DNA from: Sphagnum compactum
Taxonomy: Eukaryota; Bryophyta; Sphagnopsida; Sphagnales
DNA: 64,000 nt
Assembly: GCA_965153455.1 (NCBI GenBank)
Contig: OZ234501.1
Location: 13,826,001 to 13,890,000, forward strand
Direction of reading: 5' to 3'
This document shows, one piece after another, positions 36,501-49,099 of this stretch (positions are counted from its first letter, which is position 1; the number at the start of each line of letters is the position of its first letter). Made by a program: the position numbers and the translations under genes. Under the pieces are notes generated by a model. That model was not told the DNA's origin, ran no database searches, and saw only the letters and a list, made by a program, of their open reading frames with translations.

Positions 36501-37787
36501 TGTAACTGCACATGCAGCTTGCACATGTAGCGAGATCAGTTTTTGTACTTAGAATTTGACTATTGATCAAGATTTGATGATTGTTGCACTGCTTTAGCTG
36601 CAGGTTTAGTAAGGAGGAGTTACTGCAATTCTTGCAGGGCAAGATCACTATTTCCAGTGAGGGTGCCATTACCAATATTCCAGTTCCTCCATTTGTGGAG
36701 CCTACTCTCAGATCTTACAAGAGTCCTGCTCCACCAGCTGTTGCTGTCCTCCAGAACTGGATGGCTGAACACTTCCACAAACCGTGAGCAAAATCAAACC
36801 ATTTCATATACTATCTCCCAAGTCTAGCTTAGAGCTCTTGCTCATTATAGTAGTTCACTCATCCCTGCTGTTGTATGTATAACTTGGCAGCAGTAAATAT
36901 TATTATTCAGCAATCATATAGTACTACGTGCACTACATGATCAGATCAGAGGTGGAAGCATTATAAGCATGATTGGGTACTTGTAATGCTGTTGCTAATC
37001 ATCAAGTTTTGCAGGTACCCAAATGATGCTGAGAAAGATGATCTGTGTTTCCAAACAGGAATCTCGAAGAAGAAGGTAAGCAGCTTGAGCAACTGCATTG
37101 ATCAAGTTCACACACACATATATATATATATTTTTAGATCAAGTTATGTGTGATTGTATCAACTATTAGAGATGCAATGATCTTATGATACATGTGACTA
37201 AGTTTTTCTGGCACTAGAAATTTGTACAAAGACTTGGAAATAATTGATTGATATGCTGTAGTTGCAGCTCAGCTGGAATTAGGGATTGTGATATTGATCA
37301 GTCTGCATGAATGTCATTCAGAGCGGCTGCAAGTCTGGGAATTTTAAAGCTGTAGTTGTAATTACAGTGTTAAATGTAGAAACAATTTTTTTCAGTTTTT
37401 GCAAAGAAGAAAGAAGAAGCAAGCTTAGAGTTGCTGAGCAGTGAAGTCTGAAGTGTTTTTTGGGGGTTTGCTGCTGTACTTCAGTTAGAGAAATGGTTCA
37501 ACAATGCAAGACATCGGTTTTGGAAACCGTTGGTGGAAGGGATGCAGAATCAGCTGCAGCTGCTGATCATGAGCGACAAGGATCGTAATATTACTGGAAT
37601 CACGAATCAGCGTCAGTTGCAGATCCATTATACGACTCCCCCACCTCCTTCTCCGGCTGCTGCTTCTCCTCAGGATGAATATGAGGATGATGATGATGAT
37701 CCAGCTACGTCTAGGCATCAACAACAGGCAGCAGCTCCAGGTTATGAAGAAGAAGGAGTTGATGATGTGAGCTCAGATGGACGTTGA
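33528..37787 (+). CDS. BELL-like TALE homeodomain protein with a long disordered N-terminus
   Basis: Five coding exons join in phase: 33528-35831, 36116-36258, 36604-36783, 37015-37075 and 37485-37787, giving 996 residues. Residues 1-768 are one huge exon rich in Gln, Ala, Ser and Pro with CAG runs (near 35128). The homeodomain is at about 850-913 over three exons: VLQNWMAEHFHKPYPNDAEK, then DDLCFQTGISKKK, then LEKWFNNARHRFWKP. The PYP insertion defines TALE, and EHF.(H/K)PYP..D..K..L..QTG.S plus WKPLVE fit plant BELL proteins, which pair with KNOX proteins to bind DNA. The recognition helix differs from the usual VSNWFINARVRLWKP: Asn replaces Ile at homeodomain position 50 and Lys replaces Asn at 47, while W48, F49, N51 and R53 remain. 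I do not find the SKY or BELL domains that normally bind KNOX. An acidic EYEDDDDD patch lies in the C-terminal tail. Confidence 0.87.
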
Positions 37788-38356
37788 TCATGGCCCTTTT
37801 TGGATCATCCTGGTGCAGTACCCAATCTGCAGCAGCTTGATCAGTCTATGCATGAAGATTCAAACACCGGCCTGCACAACTTCTTAATAATCTTCTTCCG
37901 CTTCCTCCTCTTGCATCTTTCACAATCATATTCTGATTCTTGTCAAACTCTAGACAATTGATCAATCAGATGAGAGCTTGTCAAAGCTCAATTTTGGACA
38001 TGAGTTTTTTGACAATTTTAAAGCTTGAATTCTTCCAACTAACTAGATGCTCAGCTCTTCGTGATCAGCTTCAAGAGCTCTGATTCCTCCCTCCTCAATC
38101 ATTATCATCTTGGCAACAAAACAACATAAACACTCAACAACTGAGTCATGTTGCTTGCTTCACAAATTCATGGAGCTACAGTTGTTCAGTATGCACATGA
38201 TATTTTTTCTGTGACAAAATTTTGTTGCCACCCAATTTTCAATCACAAACAATTTTGTGTCACTTGCAATTGTTTGTGTGCTTTTGTGATGAATTAATCA
38301 TTGGGTTCAAGGAAGTTTTTCTTTTTCTTTTTTTTCTTGGGTGATTATGAATCTTT
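37788..38356. other. 3' flank of the BELL-like gene
   Basis: GC-richer sequence continues to about 38170, as expected for a 3' untranslated region. No clear poly(A) signal is singled out and no further gene is seen. Confidence 0.4.
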
Positions 38357-38435
38357 ACACCTCTAAAACCCTAAACCATTTAAAACCTCTAAACCCTAAA
38401 CCCCTAAACCATTTAAAACCACTAAACCCTAAACC
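38357..38435. repeat. Interstitial telomere-like tract
   Basis: Several AAACCCTAAA/CCCTAAACC units, the plant telomere motif, alternate with CATTTAAAACC spacers. About six telomere-type units are visible in 80 bp. Confidence 0.75.
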
Positions 38436-41400
38436 ACATTGAGCTCCTCAATGTCATTGAGTTTTCTCCATCCATTGCATACATAATCCATTTCATGCCT
38501 TCACTTATTGCAAGTTTGATGCTCCAAATTTGTACAAGTACATGTATTTGAGAAATCCATGCATCTAATTTTTTTTCAATATTGATTACTAGCTTTTCAG
38601 TAATCAACTTTATGACTTTCTTTATAAAAAAATTTTACGTTGGTAATTTCAATCAAGTTTCTTTTAGTGTGATCTATTCCACTACCAAAAGACAAAGGGA
38701 TTGACTTTAAAGGAAATTATAAATAACTAAAAACAAATTTGAGGATCTAAAATTTGGAGTTCAATTTAGTGACTAAAACCGACTAAATTTAGATTTAAAA
38801 TATAAAATTATTGGTTAGTACAGCTTTGTGTCCAATTGCAATTATTTTCTAAATTTAAAAAAAATTGGGCTTAGTTTTTAAAATAAACTTCAATTTATTT
38901 TTTTCATAAAATCGAAATAGAATCTCATCATCACTAGAAATTTAGTTTTAGAAGATTTCATGATCACATATCAATTTAGCCCACTTTACAAAAGAGATAA
39001 GATCATGGCATTAACGGCTTTTGCTTTCTTGATGAATTAATTTGTTGATGAAAATTTGGAAAAGTCTTACTTCGGTGCAGGAACATTTATATTAAATGAA
39101 TTTCTTAAACCTAAATATTATTAAAAAACTGAAAAAATAGTGAAACCGTTTTCAAGCTTTTGATTTGCTCCTTTAAAAAATGCATAAATATTTAACCTTC
39201 ACTGCGAGAAACCAAGATGTAGAATCCCAACCAAAAATAGAAATCCTTATGGAGGTTTCTATATTCAATGGAATCCACACAAACAAAGAAAGCTTTAATT
39301 AGCAAATTTCTAATTTTTTTCCCTTTCAAAATGCAATGCTACTCTTTCTTATGAATCAAATGTTGTAACATCAAAACAAGAGTGGGATTGTTTGTTTGTT
39401 TATTTGTTTGATTGAATGAACTTGTTTGTTTGTTTATTTGTTTGATTTAATGAACTTGTTTGTTTGTTTTGTAATCTTTGTGATTTTTTTGCAAGGAAAA
39501 GGCTTGAATGCAATGTAGCTCAATTCAAGAGGTGCATGGTGATGGTTGATGATGCTCACTCAATTTATGATGGCAATGAATGAAATACTATGAAAATGGA
39601 CAAATTAATTTTGTTGGTCATGTTGACATATAGAATTAGGGAGGATTTTGCAAAAAGTCATTCATATGGGAGGAAGCAAAGATATGACACAAACAAACCT
39701 TTGATTGTGTGGCCATGAAATTGATGCTCAAGAAGAAACGAAAAAGTGCACACTATCTACCTACCCAACATTCTTTTGTTAAAAATGCATATGCTTATTC
39801 CACAACGATTTTCCTTTTTCACAATGATTTTTCTTCTTGATTTTCTTGAGATGAAATATGATGTGTTGGAGTGCTTAAATTGAAGCTTTGAATTGTGCAA
39901 CTTTTGGTTCAAGATGTTGAAAATTGCAAAAGTTGCATCTAAATTCAGTTTGCAATTCTAGATATAAAGAAAAATTTATTGTAATGGATGATGATGTAAA
40001 GCAAATTAGAGTGTGATGTGCTCTAACATTTTCCTTTTAATGAATTTTTTCCATTGAATTGGTTCAAATTTTATCCCACATACATAAGAGGGACAATTGA
40101 TTCATCATTTTTCAACATCAACCTGCATTTGCAACTTCCATTTGACTAAATATTGAGAAGAAGGATGGGTTTCTTTAGGTGATCCTTTTCACTTATTTTT
40201 GAAGCCATTAAGGTCAAATCTTAGTGTCAACTAAAATCTCTAAACCTTAAACCTAAAATGTTTCATGATATGTTATATGCATCATCTAAATGCTAGAATG
40301 TAGTCATACATTCAACTCCCTAATCCCAAAACTCACTTGGATCTAGACTTTTGATTTGCACAAAATTCTAATACATTACTTCAACTCCTATCATTCAAAA
40401 TTGAACATAAAAAATTAATTTTCTGTTTCCTTTGTTTTTGGTAAGAAATAAAGTTCCTCAACAAATCACTCTAGCTAAATGTCACATGTAACCCCACCAC
40501 TTTTTTTCATTCAATTAATGTACCAACATCCATTTGTTTGTTGAAGCAACAAAGAAGGCTTGGTGGCCACAACCCAATAAATTTTGATCAAGTTGTTGAT
40601 GTTTATTATAAATTTCATAACTTCAAGCAATTGCAACTTATTTTCAACAATATGACTTCCTTCAACCATTTTCTACATCATCACTTGACCCTTAGGGAAG
40701 TCCATGATGAAATGGCCCACATCCAACTCCTTTTCCAAAAGCATTGTAATAAGGAGTTAACAATGGAAAGTGAGGTGGCGTGCAAGCATTGCACAAAATT
40801 GATTTTTTAATTATATTTTTTTATTTTACAATATTTTTTATTTTTTATTTTTATAAATTAATTTATATTTATTCAAGCCTCCGAGGATTATGAAAGGGAA
40901 AATGCAAATTGTGAATTTTACAATTCATTTTTACATCAATCCAAATGATGATCCCAAGCCATGTAAAATGTAATAATTATTCAATTTGAATTAATATGAA
41001 ATTTTTTTAAAAACATTTAGACTAATTTTGATCATTCTTATTCAACTTACTCAAGACATTAAGAATGGTTACAAGTGCTAAAATACTATTTTTCATCTTC
41101 ACATGTTGATATGAGAAATATTGAATCCAAAATCAAGTTAAAAATTTAGGTGTTATTCAAAAATGGTTACACATATAATGGGTCATTTTATCACAAACTT
41201 ATTCCCTTTTTTCTTTTGCTTATCTTTAGCAAAATGACTTCCTTGAAAACCATTTTTCATTGTCATCGTTAGACCTCTCTTCTTTTTTTTCTCTTCTAAC
41301 TTTGCTCTTTGTGATCCTTCTTGGAAAATCAAACTCATTCTCATTAGCTATAAATTGATGCGTTCGGTACCAATTCATTGTTGTGATCCTTACGAATAAT

Positions 41401-42998
41401 TTGAAAATCACAACATAGTTTGGTATAAGTTATTTTGATTTTGATTTAATGCTACTATATTGTTTGGATTTGTTGGCATGTTGGAGTGACTAGGTCTAGT
41501 CCATTTTTTTCATTTTTAGCACACCTTTCATTTTTATTGTATTTTTTCATTTAGTGTTTGGAATGGAATGGAAGTTACTTCCCAAGGTGCATGAATGAGA
41601 TTTTGTACCTATTAATTAACTTGATTGTTAATTACTCTAACAAATTTGCTACAATGAACATATGAATCGGTGTTGAAAGCCTATGGTCTTATAACAAATG
41701 TCATTTTAAATCCTAGGTGCCAACCACAATTAGTGAAACATGATGATTGGTCACCCTTTGCTACATGGTAATATGGTTGGTCAATTGTATGTAAAATAAT
41801 TAGCCTAAAAATTATGAATTTTTGAAAAAAATTAAATGTGTCACATTTGGAACTAAAGAAATGTTCTACTAGTAATGATTTCATTTGTTTTTGGTGCATG
41901 GGATATGGTAAGGTACAAGCTACATTTACCAAGTTGGCATTTGACAAATATTCAAGATGGACTTTTTATGTTCACCATTTGAAGAAATTATTTATATTAA
42001 GAGAAAATGAATATGCCCATGATGCATTTAGCAAATGTCATAGGTTATTAGTTAATATGTTTTAGTATTATTCTATGTAAATACATTAGTGTCCATGATC
42101 AATGATTTTAACCCAAGGAGGTCATTAGTTATATATTCCTAAAAAAAACCTGAGAAAAAAAGATATTTTTTAGTGTGTTATGAAATAATGGCAGATTTTG
42201 GAATATATTTTAAATATATTTTCAAAATGGATTATAGGCACCCTATTTATATTTATGTTAATTAGTTATTTTATTTTATTTCAAAAAATTAACTATACTT
42301 GTTCAAAATAAATGGAATTGACTTCCCTACAGATTTTAAAAGATTGTCATTCAAACCTTCATAATAACCAGCCTACATTTGACAATGAATAAGGTTCATT
42401 TTATGCATGAATTGTTAGGAATTTTTCTCCATAAGATTACAATTTCCTAAACTTATTTTACTGTGAACAAGTTTAGGTTTGGTTTTCTAGTTGGGAGTTA
42501 TCCTTAGGGAGAATTTCTTGTAGTTTCATTTCCTACTTTTGAAACTCATAGAACATTTTCATGCATGGAAAGATGACCATCATATGCATTATGTGATCAT
42601 CTCCATTTTCACTTTGTTTTTGTTGAAGTTTGAATTTTTGTTCTTTCCAATTGAATTGTGTCTTATACTTGTATATATACTATTAACAACTGATTTGTGT
42701 GAGTCAATCCATGTTCCAATAGAATTGAGAAGCAACTCTATAAAGTGTGACAACCTAAATGTCCAAGGATTCAATACTATATTCTCCCATTGATACCAAT
42801 GGTGTTTGATGAGATCCATGATATCTAGAGTTTGCACTTGAACATTTGCATCATATTTCTTTATAAGTTGGTTTTTATCTCACCATGTTAACAAATTTCT
42901 CAACAAAATTTCACCTATTCATATAAATCCACCATCACTACACCATTATAATTTACCACACATTCTTGTATTGACGGCTCAATTCAAATGTTAATTAC
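38436..42998. other. AT-rich intergenic DNA
   Basis: A TTTG-rich tandem repeat of about 33 bp lies at 39388-39470 (TTTGTTTATTTGTTTGATT then AATGAAC, twice). Frames at 40538-40810 and 41838-42065 look mildly protein-like but I cannot assign them. No gene recognised. Confidence 0.4.
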
Positions 42999-44290
42999 AT
43001 GGCATTGTCGGAGTCTACAAAATTGGAGACACTTCATGAAATGAAAGAAGAGTTAATTGACATTCCAGATTTGTTCAATAGCCTAAGCACCACAGTATGT
43101 TAATCCCATCAAAATTGTGAATACCATTATAGGTAGTTAACTAAAATTTTATATTTTTCCAATTTGATAAATTGTTAATTACTTCAATTTGTTTTTCAAC
43201 AAGTACCCATTAATACAATTTTTCAAAATATATATATAACAGTTTTTTTTTTTATCAATATGAGCATGTTATGATCTTAACGATGAATAAACTTGTCGAT
43301 GGTCATCGATATTGCAATGGAGATTGTAGGTGGTTGTGCATTCTGATTTGCCATATGCCCCGACAACACGATTTCAACCTGGGAAAGTCAAAGAAGTCAT
43401 CCAAAACGTGTTGAAAGAAAAACTTGGAGGTGTTAATTATGACTCTGAACAAGCACCTCAATGGATTCGGGAAATTACTGATACTATAAAACTTCAAGTA
43501 AGAGGTATGTGTGTGGTGGTAGAAAATTAGGTCACATGAATCATTTAATTGTAACCAAATTCATGAATATTTATCCTTGGTACTTATTTTCTATAATCAA
43601 ATCCAAATCTTTATTAAAGATGTCATGCAAAAAACCCACATATGTTACATGAATTCCACATTCAAATGATAACTTTCAAATACGACTTGTACAACAACCA
43701 CACACTAATTTAATTCAATGCAAATCAAACAAATGGAAAAACCGAAACAAAGTCATATTTAAGCATGGATAGTTACAAAACTAGAAAACATGCATATTTG
43801 TATACAAAACCCTCACAAGCAAACCATATTACAATTCAATTATCTCACAACCCTAATCACAAAGAAAACCTTTTTTGTTTCTCAAACACAATAAAGAGAT
43901 TGTCATTTCTTGGCATCCAAATGTATGCATGATACACATAGTTAGATAAATGGTTGTCTTCATATGTCTATTGAGTTGCATCAAACAAAAAATATCATGA
44001 AAAAAACGCATCATGAACCTAGTATTTCAATGTGTACAATGACCATATGTTTTGACAATCCTTTGTAGACACATTTTGTTGAACTATGATCGTATTTTTG
44101 GTGGATAGAGATGGGGCTGGAAAGATACAAAATTGTGGTGCAATCGGTGATAGGGGATCAAAGGGACCAAGGCTTTCAATTTGCAAGCAAATGTTTATGG
44201 GATCCTGCCACTGATGACTATGCCTTTGGATCATTTGTGAATGACAAGGTGTTTGGTGTAGCTGGAGCTTGGGCGATCTACTTACCATGA
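42999..44290 (+). CDS. Tctex1-family dynein light chain
   Basis: Three exons join in phase to encode 150 residues. Exon 1 (42999-43094) starts MALSESTKLETLHEMKEE and ends at a GTATGT donor. Exon 2 (43330-43504, after GATTGTAG) reads FQPGKVKEVIQNVLKEKLGG and IREITDTIKLQVR, ending at GTATGT. Exon 3 (44109-44290) reads MGLERYKIVVQSVIGDQRDQ, then CLWDPATDDYAFGSFVND, then VFGVAGAWAIYLP and TGA. These match the Tctex1 fold in order: helix motif, the RYK-VVQ-VIG strand, the C-W-D-TD-YA strand and a hydrophobic C-terminus. The length fits the TCTEX1D2/Tctex2b type (about 140 residues), which works in axonemal inner-arm and intraflagellar dynein. A role in sperm flagella is inferred. Introns are 235 and 604 bp. 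All exons are short and AT-rich, so single-ORF searches miss the gene. Confidence 0.88.
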
Positions 44291-44499
44291 CATGTAGATC
44301 AGTTAGACGGTAAGTCATTTGAATTTCTATTCATGAAAAGAGTATATATGATCATCAGTTTGTTTCCCAAGAAAATCCATTCAAATAGTTGTCCCAAATT
44401 CATAAGATTTCTGTGTTATTATGAAAACCCCAGCACTTTGCAGTAGTACTTAGCTGGATTTGATCATGTTGTGTCCTTGTTGCAATTTTCTTAGTTCTT
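44291..44499. other. 3' flank of the Tctex1 gene
   Basis: AT-rich, with no feature seen beyond the expected 3' untranslated region. Confidence 0.4.
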
Positions 44500-45420
44500 A
44501 GTGAAGATCTAGGATTCATCAAGCTTCATCCCTTTCTCATCAGACTTAATCCCTTTCTCATCAGCAGCTTCTCCTCCCGACATGTCAGTGGTGGCTAGAC
44601 CGACCACCTTTCTTCCCCATCTCCTGATATCTTTCGGTTCTCAACTGCCCAGCTCATGCTTGACCTTACCAAGTGTGACCTGCAATGCATATAATCTACA
44701 TACCAATTCAAAGTACAATCTGCATTAATTGCACACCCACATATTTCCAAACAATCTGCAATATCAAGTGAACCAGAAACAATCGGCCTTTACAAACCAA
44801 AAAATTTCACACAGTTGAAGAAAAACTCCACGTATGTTGTTTGCACATTTTGTATACTCAATCATTCTACCCAATTTCGATTTGATTCCACTTAAACTAT
44901 ATGGTAGTACACATACCCTCCATGAGATGCTCCTGGGCCTCCAAACTTTTGGCCTCCAGTACCTCCCTCTCCAACCAAAATACACTGGAACAAACCCTGG
45001 CATTGAGCTCCTTCCCATCTGTAGCTGAGAATTTGTCAATCTGCATAAAGGTGTTGAGAGGCAAATCAACAGCAAGCAGCATAATTTATACTGCAATCTT
45101 CATGTAGTAATAAATCTGATTTGCATTTATGTCATCACAAAATTGCACAGCACAAACTTCATGGCTCCTGAGCACACTTCTTTGTTGAAGCCAGCTGCTG
45201 GCTGTGTGGAGTGCAATCTCCTGCACGAAGATCAAAGATTTGCCAGACAGCGTAAGTAAAACTGCAAACTCTCGATGCAATGTAAAGGTGGCAGTGAAAA
45301 TGAGGCCACCTTTGATACAAACTTATTCATCACTTGAAAATCCTGTCCACTGATAAACTTCTGCCCTGCAATATCTCTTGTAGGCAGCAGGCTGTATATA
45401 TATATAGATACATATCAAGA
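44500..45420 (-). other. Gene-like patches of unknown identity
   Basis: Composition resembles the gene regions, and several minus-strand segments have exon-like borders. QKFISGQDFQVMNKFVSK (about 45362-45315) lies between TATTGCAG and GTGGCC. EIALHTASSWLQQRSVLRSH (from about 45220, after CGTGCAG) comes next. IDKFSATDGKELNAR (about 45040-44995) follows TTTATGCAG. CILVGEGGTGGQKFGGPGAS (about 44985-44920) is followed by GTATGT, and VTLGKVKHELGS then TGA lies near 44680. I cannot join these with confidence or name a family. It may be a real gene with small exons or a decaying one. Confidence 0.3.
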
Positions 45421-45932
45421 GAGAGCAAGAGAGAGCTTGGCTTCAGCTAACCCAGCACTTGAAAGCAGTAGGAGTGAACTTTGAAGGCAGCACACAGTTG
45501 CCAAGTGGTGATCAACACAGCCACTGGTGTGAGCAGTGGCTGACAATAAGTGCTGCAGTGGTGTTACCTTATAATTTCTTGAATATTGGTAAAGAAATTC
45601 TCATATTACAAAATATACATGACAAAAACGACACGAAAATTTCTAGCTTCATGGATTGCATCCAGTGGAAGACTAAAAACGTTACAGGTAATATGCTGTA
45701 TCCGCTGTGGAAGACTAAAAACACGTCAACACACGTAACTCGCTGAAATCCACTGTACAAAAACATCGCAGAGAGCGATTTGCTTGAAAGTCTTATTGAC
45801 TTAGACTATGTATGTGCATAGATGGCCAAAAACCCATTCGGTAAACCCACAAAAAGCTGCAACTCAGATGAGTTTGGTTTTTTGGGTGCAAGATGAGAGC
45901 TTTTTACATCTCAAACACCCATCCACTTTGCT
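45421..45932. other. Region between the unknown patches and HSP70; HSP70 3' end
   Basis: The HSP70 3' untranslated region should lie at about 45790-45932 on the minus strand, where AATAA-type signals occur near 45798. A duplicated TGGAAGACTAAAAAC block occurs at 45667 and 45709. A TATA-like run is at 45392-45408. No coding gene recognised in the rest. Confidence 0.35.
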
Positions 45933-48900
45933 TTACTTCTTCACCTCCTCATAATCAGCATCAGTGACTCCACCTGGACCAGATGAACCAGGTCCACTTG
46001 ATCCACTTGACCCTGTGGTGCCACTGGACCCACCTCCTGACTGTGATTGTCGCATCAATTGCTCTCCTATCTTCATAGACGCTGTCTGAGCGGCTGACGT
46101 CTTCTGCCTAATCTCATTCACGTTGTCCGATGCACTTGCATTCCGCAAATCTGACAAAGCTGCATTTACATTGTCAATGACATCCTGGGATAACTTATCC
46201 TTGTGCTCATTGAGGCTCTTTTCAACTGAATACGCCGTGGAATCTGCCTCATTCCTTGCATCAATAAGCTGCTTCCTCTCTTGGTCTCTCTGTGCATATT
46301 GTTCTGCATCTTTCACCATTTGCTGGATGTCATTCTCCGACAAGCCCCCTGAAGACTGGATGGTGATCACTTGTTCTTTCCCTGTCGCCTTATCCCGAGC
46401 TGATACATTCACAATGCCATTTGCATCAATGTCAAATGTAACCTCAATTTGAGGTACACCACGTGGAGCCGGGGGTATACCCACAAGGTCAAACTGACCG
46501 AGTATTTTGTTGTCAGCTGCCATCTCTCGCTCTCCTTGCAATACCTTCACTCCCACCTGCCGCCCAAAAATCCAAACACAACAGTATCGAACAAAGTTCT
46601 TCAGTCAGCAGGCTTGTCATCAAAACTTAGATGGACTTGAACCTTGCAATAATCAGGAGCACTTCCAAGTCTTGGTGTTCAAAGTTTACATAACAAAAAC
46701 CCCCTTCTTTTCTGACCTGGGTTTGGCCATCAGCAGCAGTTGAGAACACTTGGCTCTTCTTGGTAGGAATCGTTGTGTTGCGAGTGATCAAACGAGTGAA
46801 AACCCCTCCCAATGTCTCAATGCCCAAAGACAAGGGTGTAACATCCAGGAGGAGGATATCCTTGACATCTCCGCGCAGCACGCCACCCTGGATCGCAGCA
46901 CCCATGGCAACACACTCATCAGGATTAACTGCCTTGCTGGGTTCCTTGTTAAAGATTTCCTTCACCGTCTCCTGCACCTTGGGCATGCGAGTCATTCCTC
47001 CCACCAATAGAACTTCATCAATATCTTTGGTTGAGACACCCGCATCCTTGAGACAGTCAAGGCAAGGCTGCTTTGTGCGCTCAATGAGGTGAGAAGTCAA
47101 CTGCTCAAACCTGAACCCATTTTCAACAACACATCAATAAGTAGTCTACAGAAGTTACAACTGGAACCAACAGGCTTCAAATAGACACATTCAAATTGAC
47201 AACAAGAAAGCAGGAAAAAAAACTCACTTGGCACGTGTGATAGTCACATTCAGGTGCTTGGCACCAGAAGCATCAGCAGTGATAAAGGGCAGATTGATGT
47301 CTGTTTGAGTGGTAGAAGAGAGCTCTACTTTGGCCCTTTCTGCAGCTTCTCGCAAGCGCTGAAGTGCCAGTCTGTCTTGGGAAAGATCAATACCTTGTTC
47401 CCGTTTGAACAGATCCACAAGATACTGCAGCAGCACATTGTCAAAGTCCTCACCTCCCAAGAATGTGTCTCCATTTGTCGCCTTCACCTGCTCTCTTCTG
47501 CCCCACATGTTAGAACAAACTACATCCAAGAGAAGAAGAAGCATCTACAGAAGAATATATTCACTCAGAAATTCACTCAGCATAATATATAGTCTCTCCA
47601 GGATACCATATTTCTGGCAATTCTCAGAAGAAAAAAAATTTACCTCGAAAACACCACCCGAGATCTCAAGAATAGAGATATCAAAGGTTCCTCCCCCCAA
47701 GTCAAAGACAGCCACAAGACCCTCCTTCTGATCCATTCCATATGAGAGGGAAGCTGCTGTCGGCTCATTGATGATTCGCAGCACTTCCAGCCCAGCAATG
47801 CGTCCAGCGTCTTTTGTAGCTTGGCGTTGTGCATCGTTGAAGTAAGCAGGCACAGTGATAACAGCTTTCTTCACATCACGGCCTAGATAAGACCCAGCAG
47901 TCTCCTTCATCTTCTGCAAAATGAAGGAGGCAATCTGGCTCGGTGAATATTGCTTGCCAAGGGCCTCCACCCACGCATCCCCATTGGGTCCTGGCACTAT
48001 CTTAAATGGCACCATCTGCATCTCCTTCTTTGTTATCGGGTCATCAAATTTGCGACCAATCAAACGCTTTGTACCAAAGATGGTATTCTCTGGGTTGATG
48101 ACAGCCTGACGCTTTGCTGGTGTACCAACCAGTAGCTCACCCTTGGGCGTGAATGCCACAACAGAAGGCGTAGTTCTAGACCCCTCAGCATTTTCAATCA
48201 CTCTTGGGGTCTGCAAAACATTTGATCAAAAAAGTCACCAAAAAAACCAAATGGATCCACCAAAACCATTCCAAATCCACAAACAGAATCCCATTGATGG
48301 ATTAAAAAAAAGGTTTCTTCCAATCTCCAACAGGTACTACCTAACTGTATATTGCTGCAGATTCTCTCTCACCTTGCCCTCCATAGTAGCCACACAAGAG
48401 TTTGTGGTACCCAAGTCAATGCCGATCACATCACTTCCAGCTGCTGCCTTCCCACTGCAGCCAACATGAAAAAATTTGTTTGGTGATTCCCACATCCATA
48501 TCTATATATCTCTCACGTTTTTTGGGGTCTAATCAAGATGCTCACAAAAGGTCAGAACTTTAGAACACAAATGAATTCACAAAAGACTCAGAAGAATTTT
48601 TGGGACTCGGAAGAGAATTCAGAAGAGAATTTGAGATTTTGGATCTGCAACTCTTCTCCCAATTGCTGCTGCAGAAGAGATTTTTGGGTTATTTCTTCTC
48701 TCACTTTGCTAAATCCTTTCCCTAGGAGATTCAGAGGATTCAGACACAACATACCTGAGAGCTCTTGCTGTATTTCCACCTGTCATGCCATACAGCAAAG
48801 AGGATGCCAAAGCAGCTGCTGGTGTCTTCTGAGTCACCTGTGCAGCCAACCCCAAAACCCCTCCTCTTAATTTACATCCATGGAATTCTAAATTTCTGCA

Positions 48901-49099
48901 AAAAAGCTTCCGAAAGAAACGAACGCTCATAAACAAAATTCCTGAAAACACAAAACGAAAGCAGCGAAAGCCACAGAATGAGATCGTGGGAAGAGTTAGT
49001 TGCACCAAAAAAAACCCCAACCTGCTGCCAAACTCGAGGAGCTTGCCAGGATTGTGATTTGAGAAAAAACCTAGACAAGAATGTCCCGGCTGCAGCCAT
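45933..49099 (-). CDS. mtHSC70: Mitochondrial HSP70 chaperone
   Basis: Seven exons with GT-AG introns of 117-300 bp join in phase: 49099-49022, 48837-48755, 48454-48373, 48210-47644, 47487-47228, 47110-46717 and 46556-45933, giving 695 residues. This is the ATP-driven matrix chaperone that pulls imported proteins into mitochondria and helps fold them. The N-terminus ([20 protein letters not shown]) is basic and hydroxylated, like a mitochondrial presequence. All three family signatures are intact: GIDLGTTNS at about 65-73, DLGGGTFD at 251-258, and [13 protein letters not shown] at 390-402. [20 protein letters not shown] in the ATPase domain and DADYEEVKK at the C-terminus are typical of the DnaK/mitochondrial branch. 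A Gly/Ser-rich linker precedes the C-terminus. No stop or frameshift is seen. Start chosen as the first Met giving a presequence. Confidence 0.96.

Noticed and set aside
41838-42065. Frame resembling a PCI or repeat-domain protein (YSRWTFYVHHLKKLFILREN)
   Set aside because: Similarity too weak and not supported by neighbouring exons or splice sites.
46123-46452. 109-codon plus-strand frame, and others at 46760-47092 and 48538-48870
   Set aside because: They are antisense shadows of HSP70 exons or lie in its introns, with no motif of their own.
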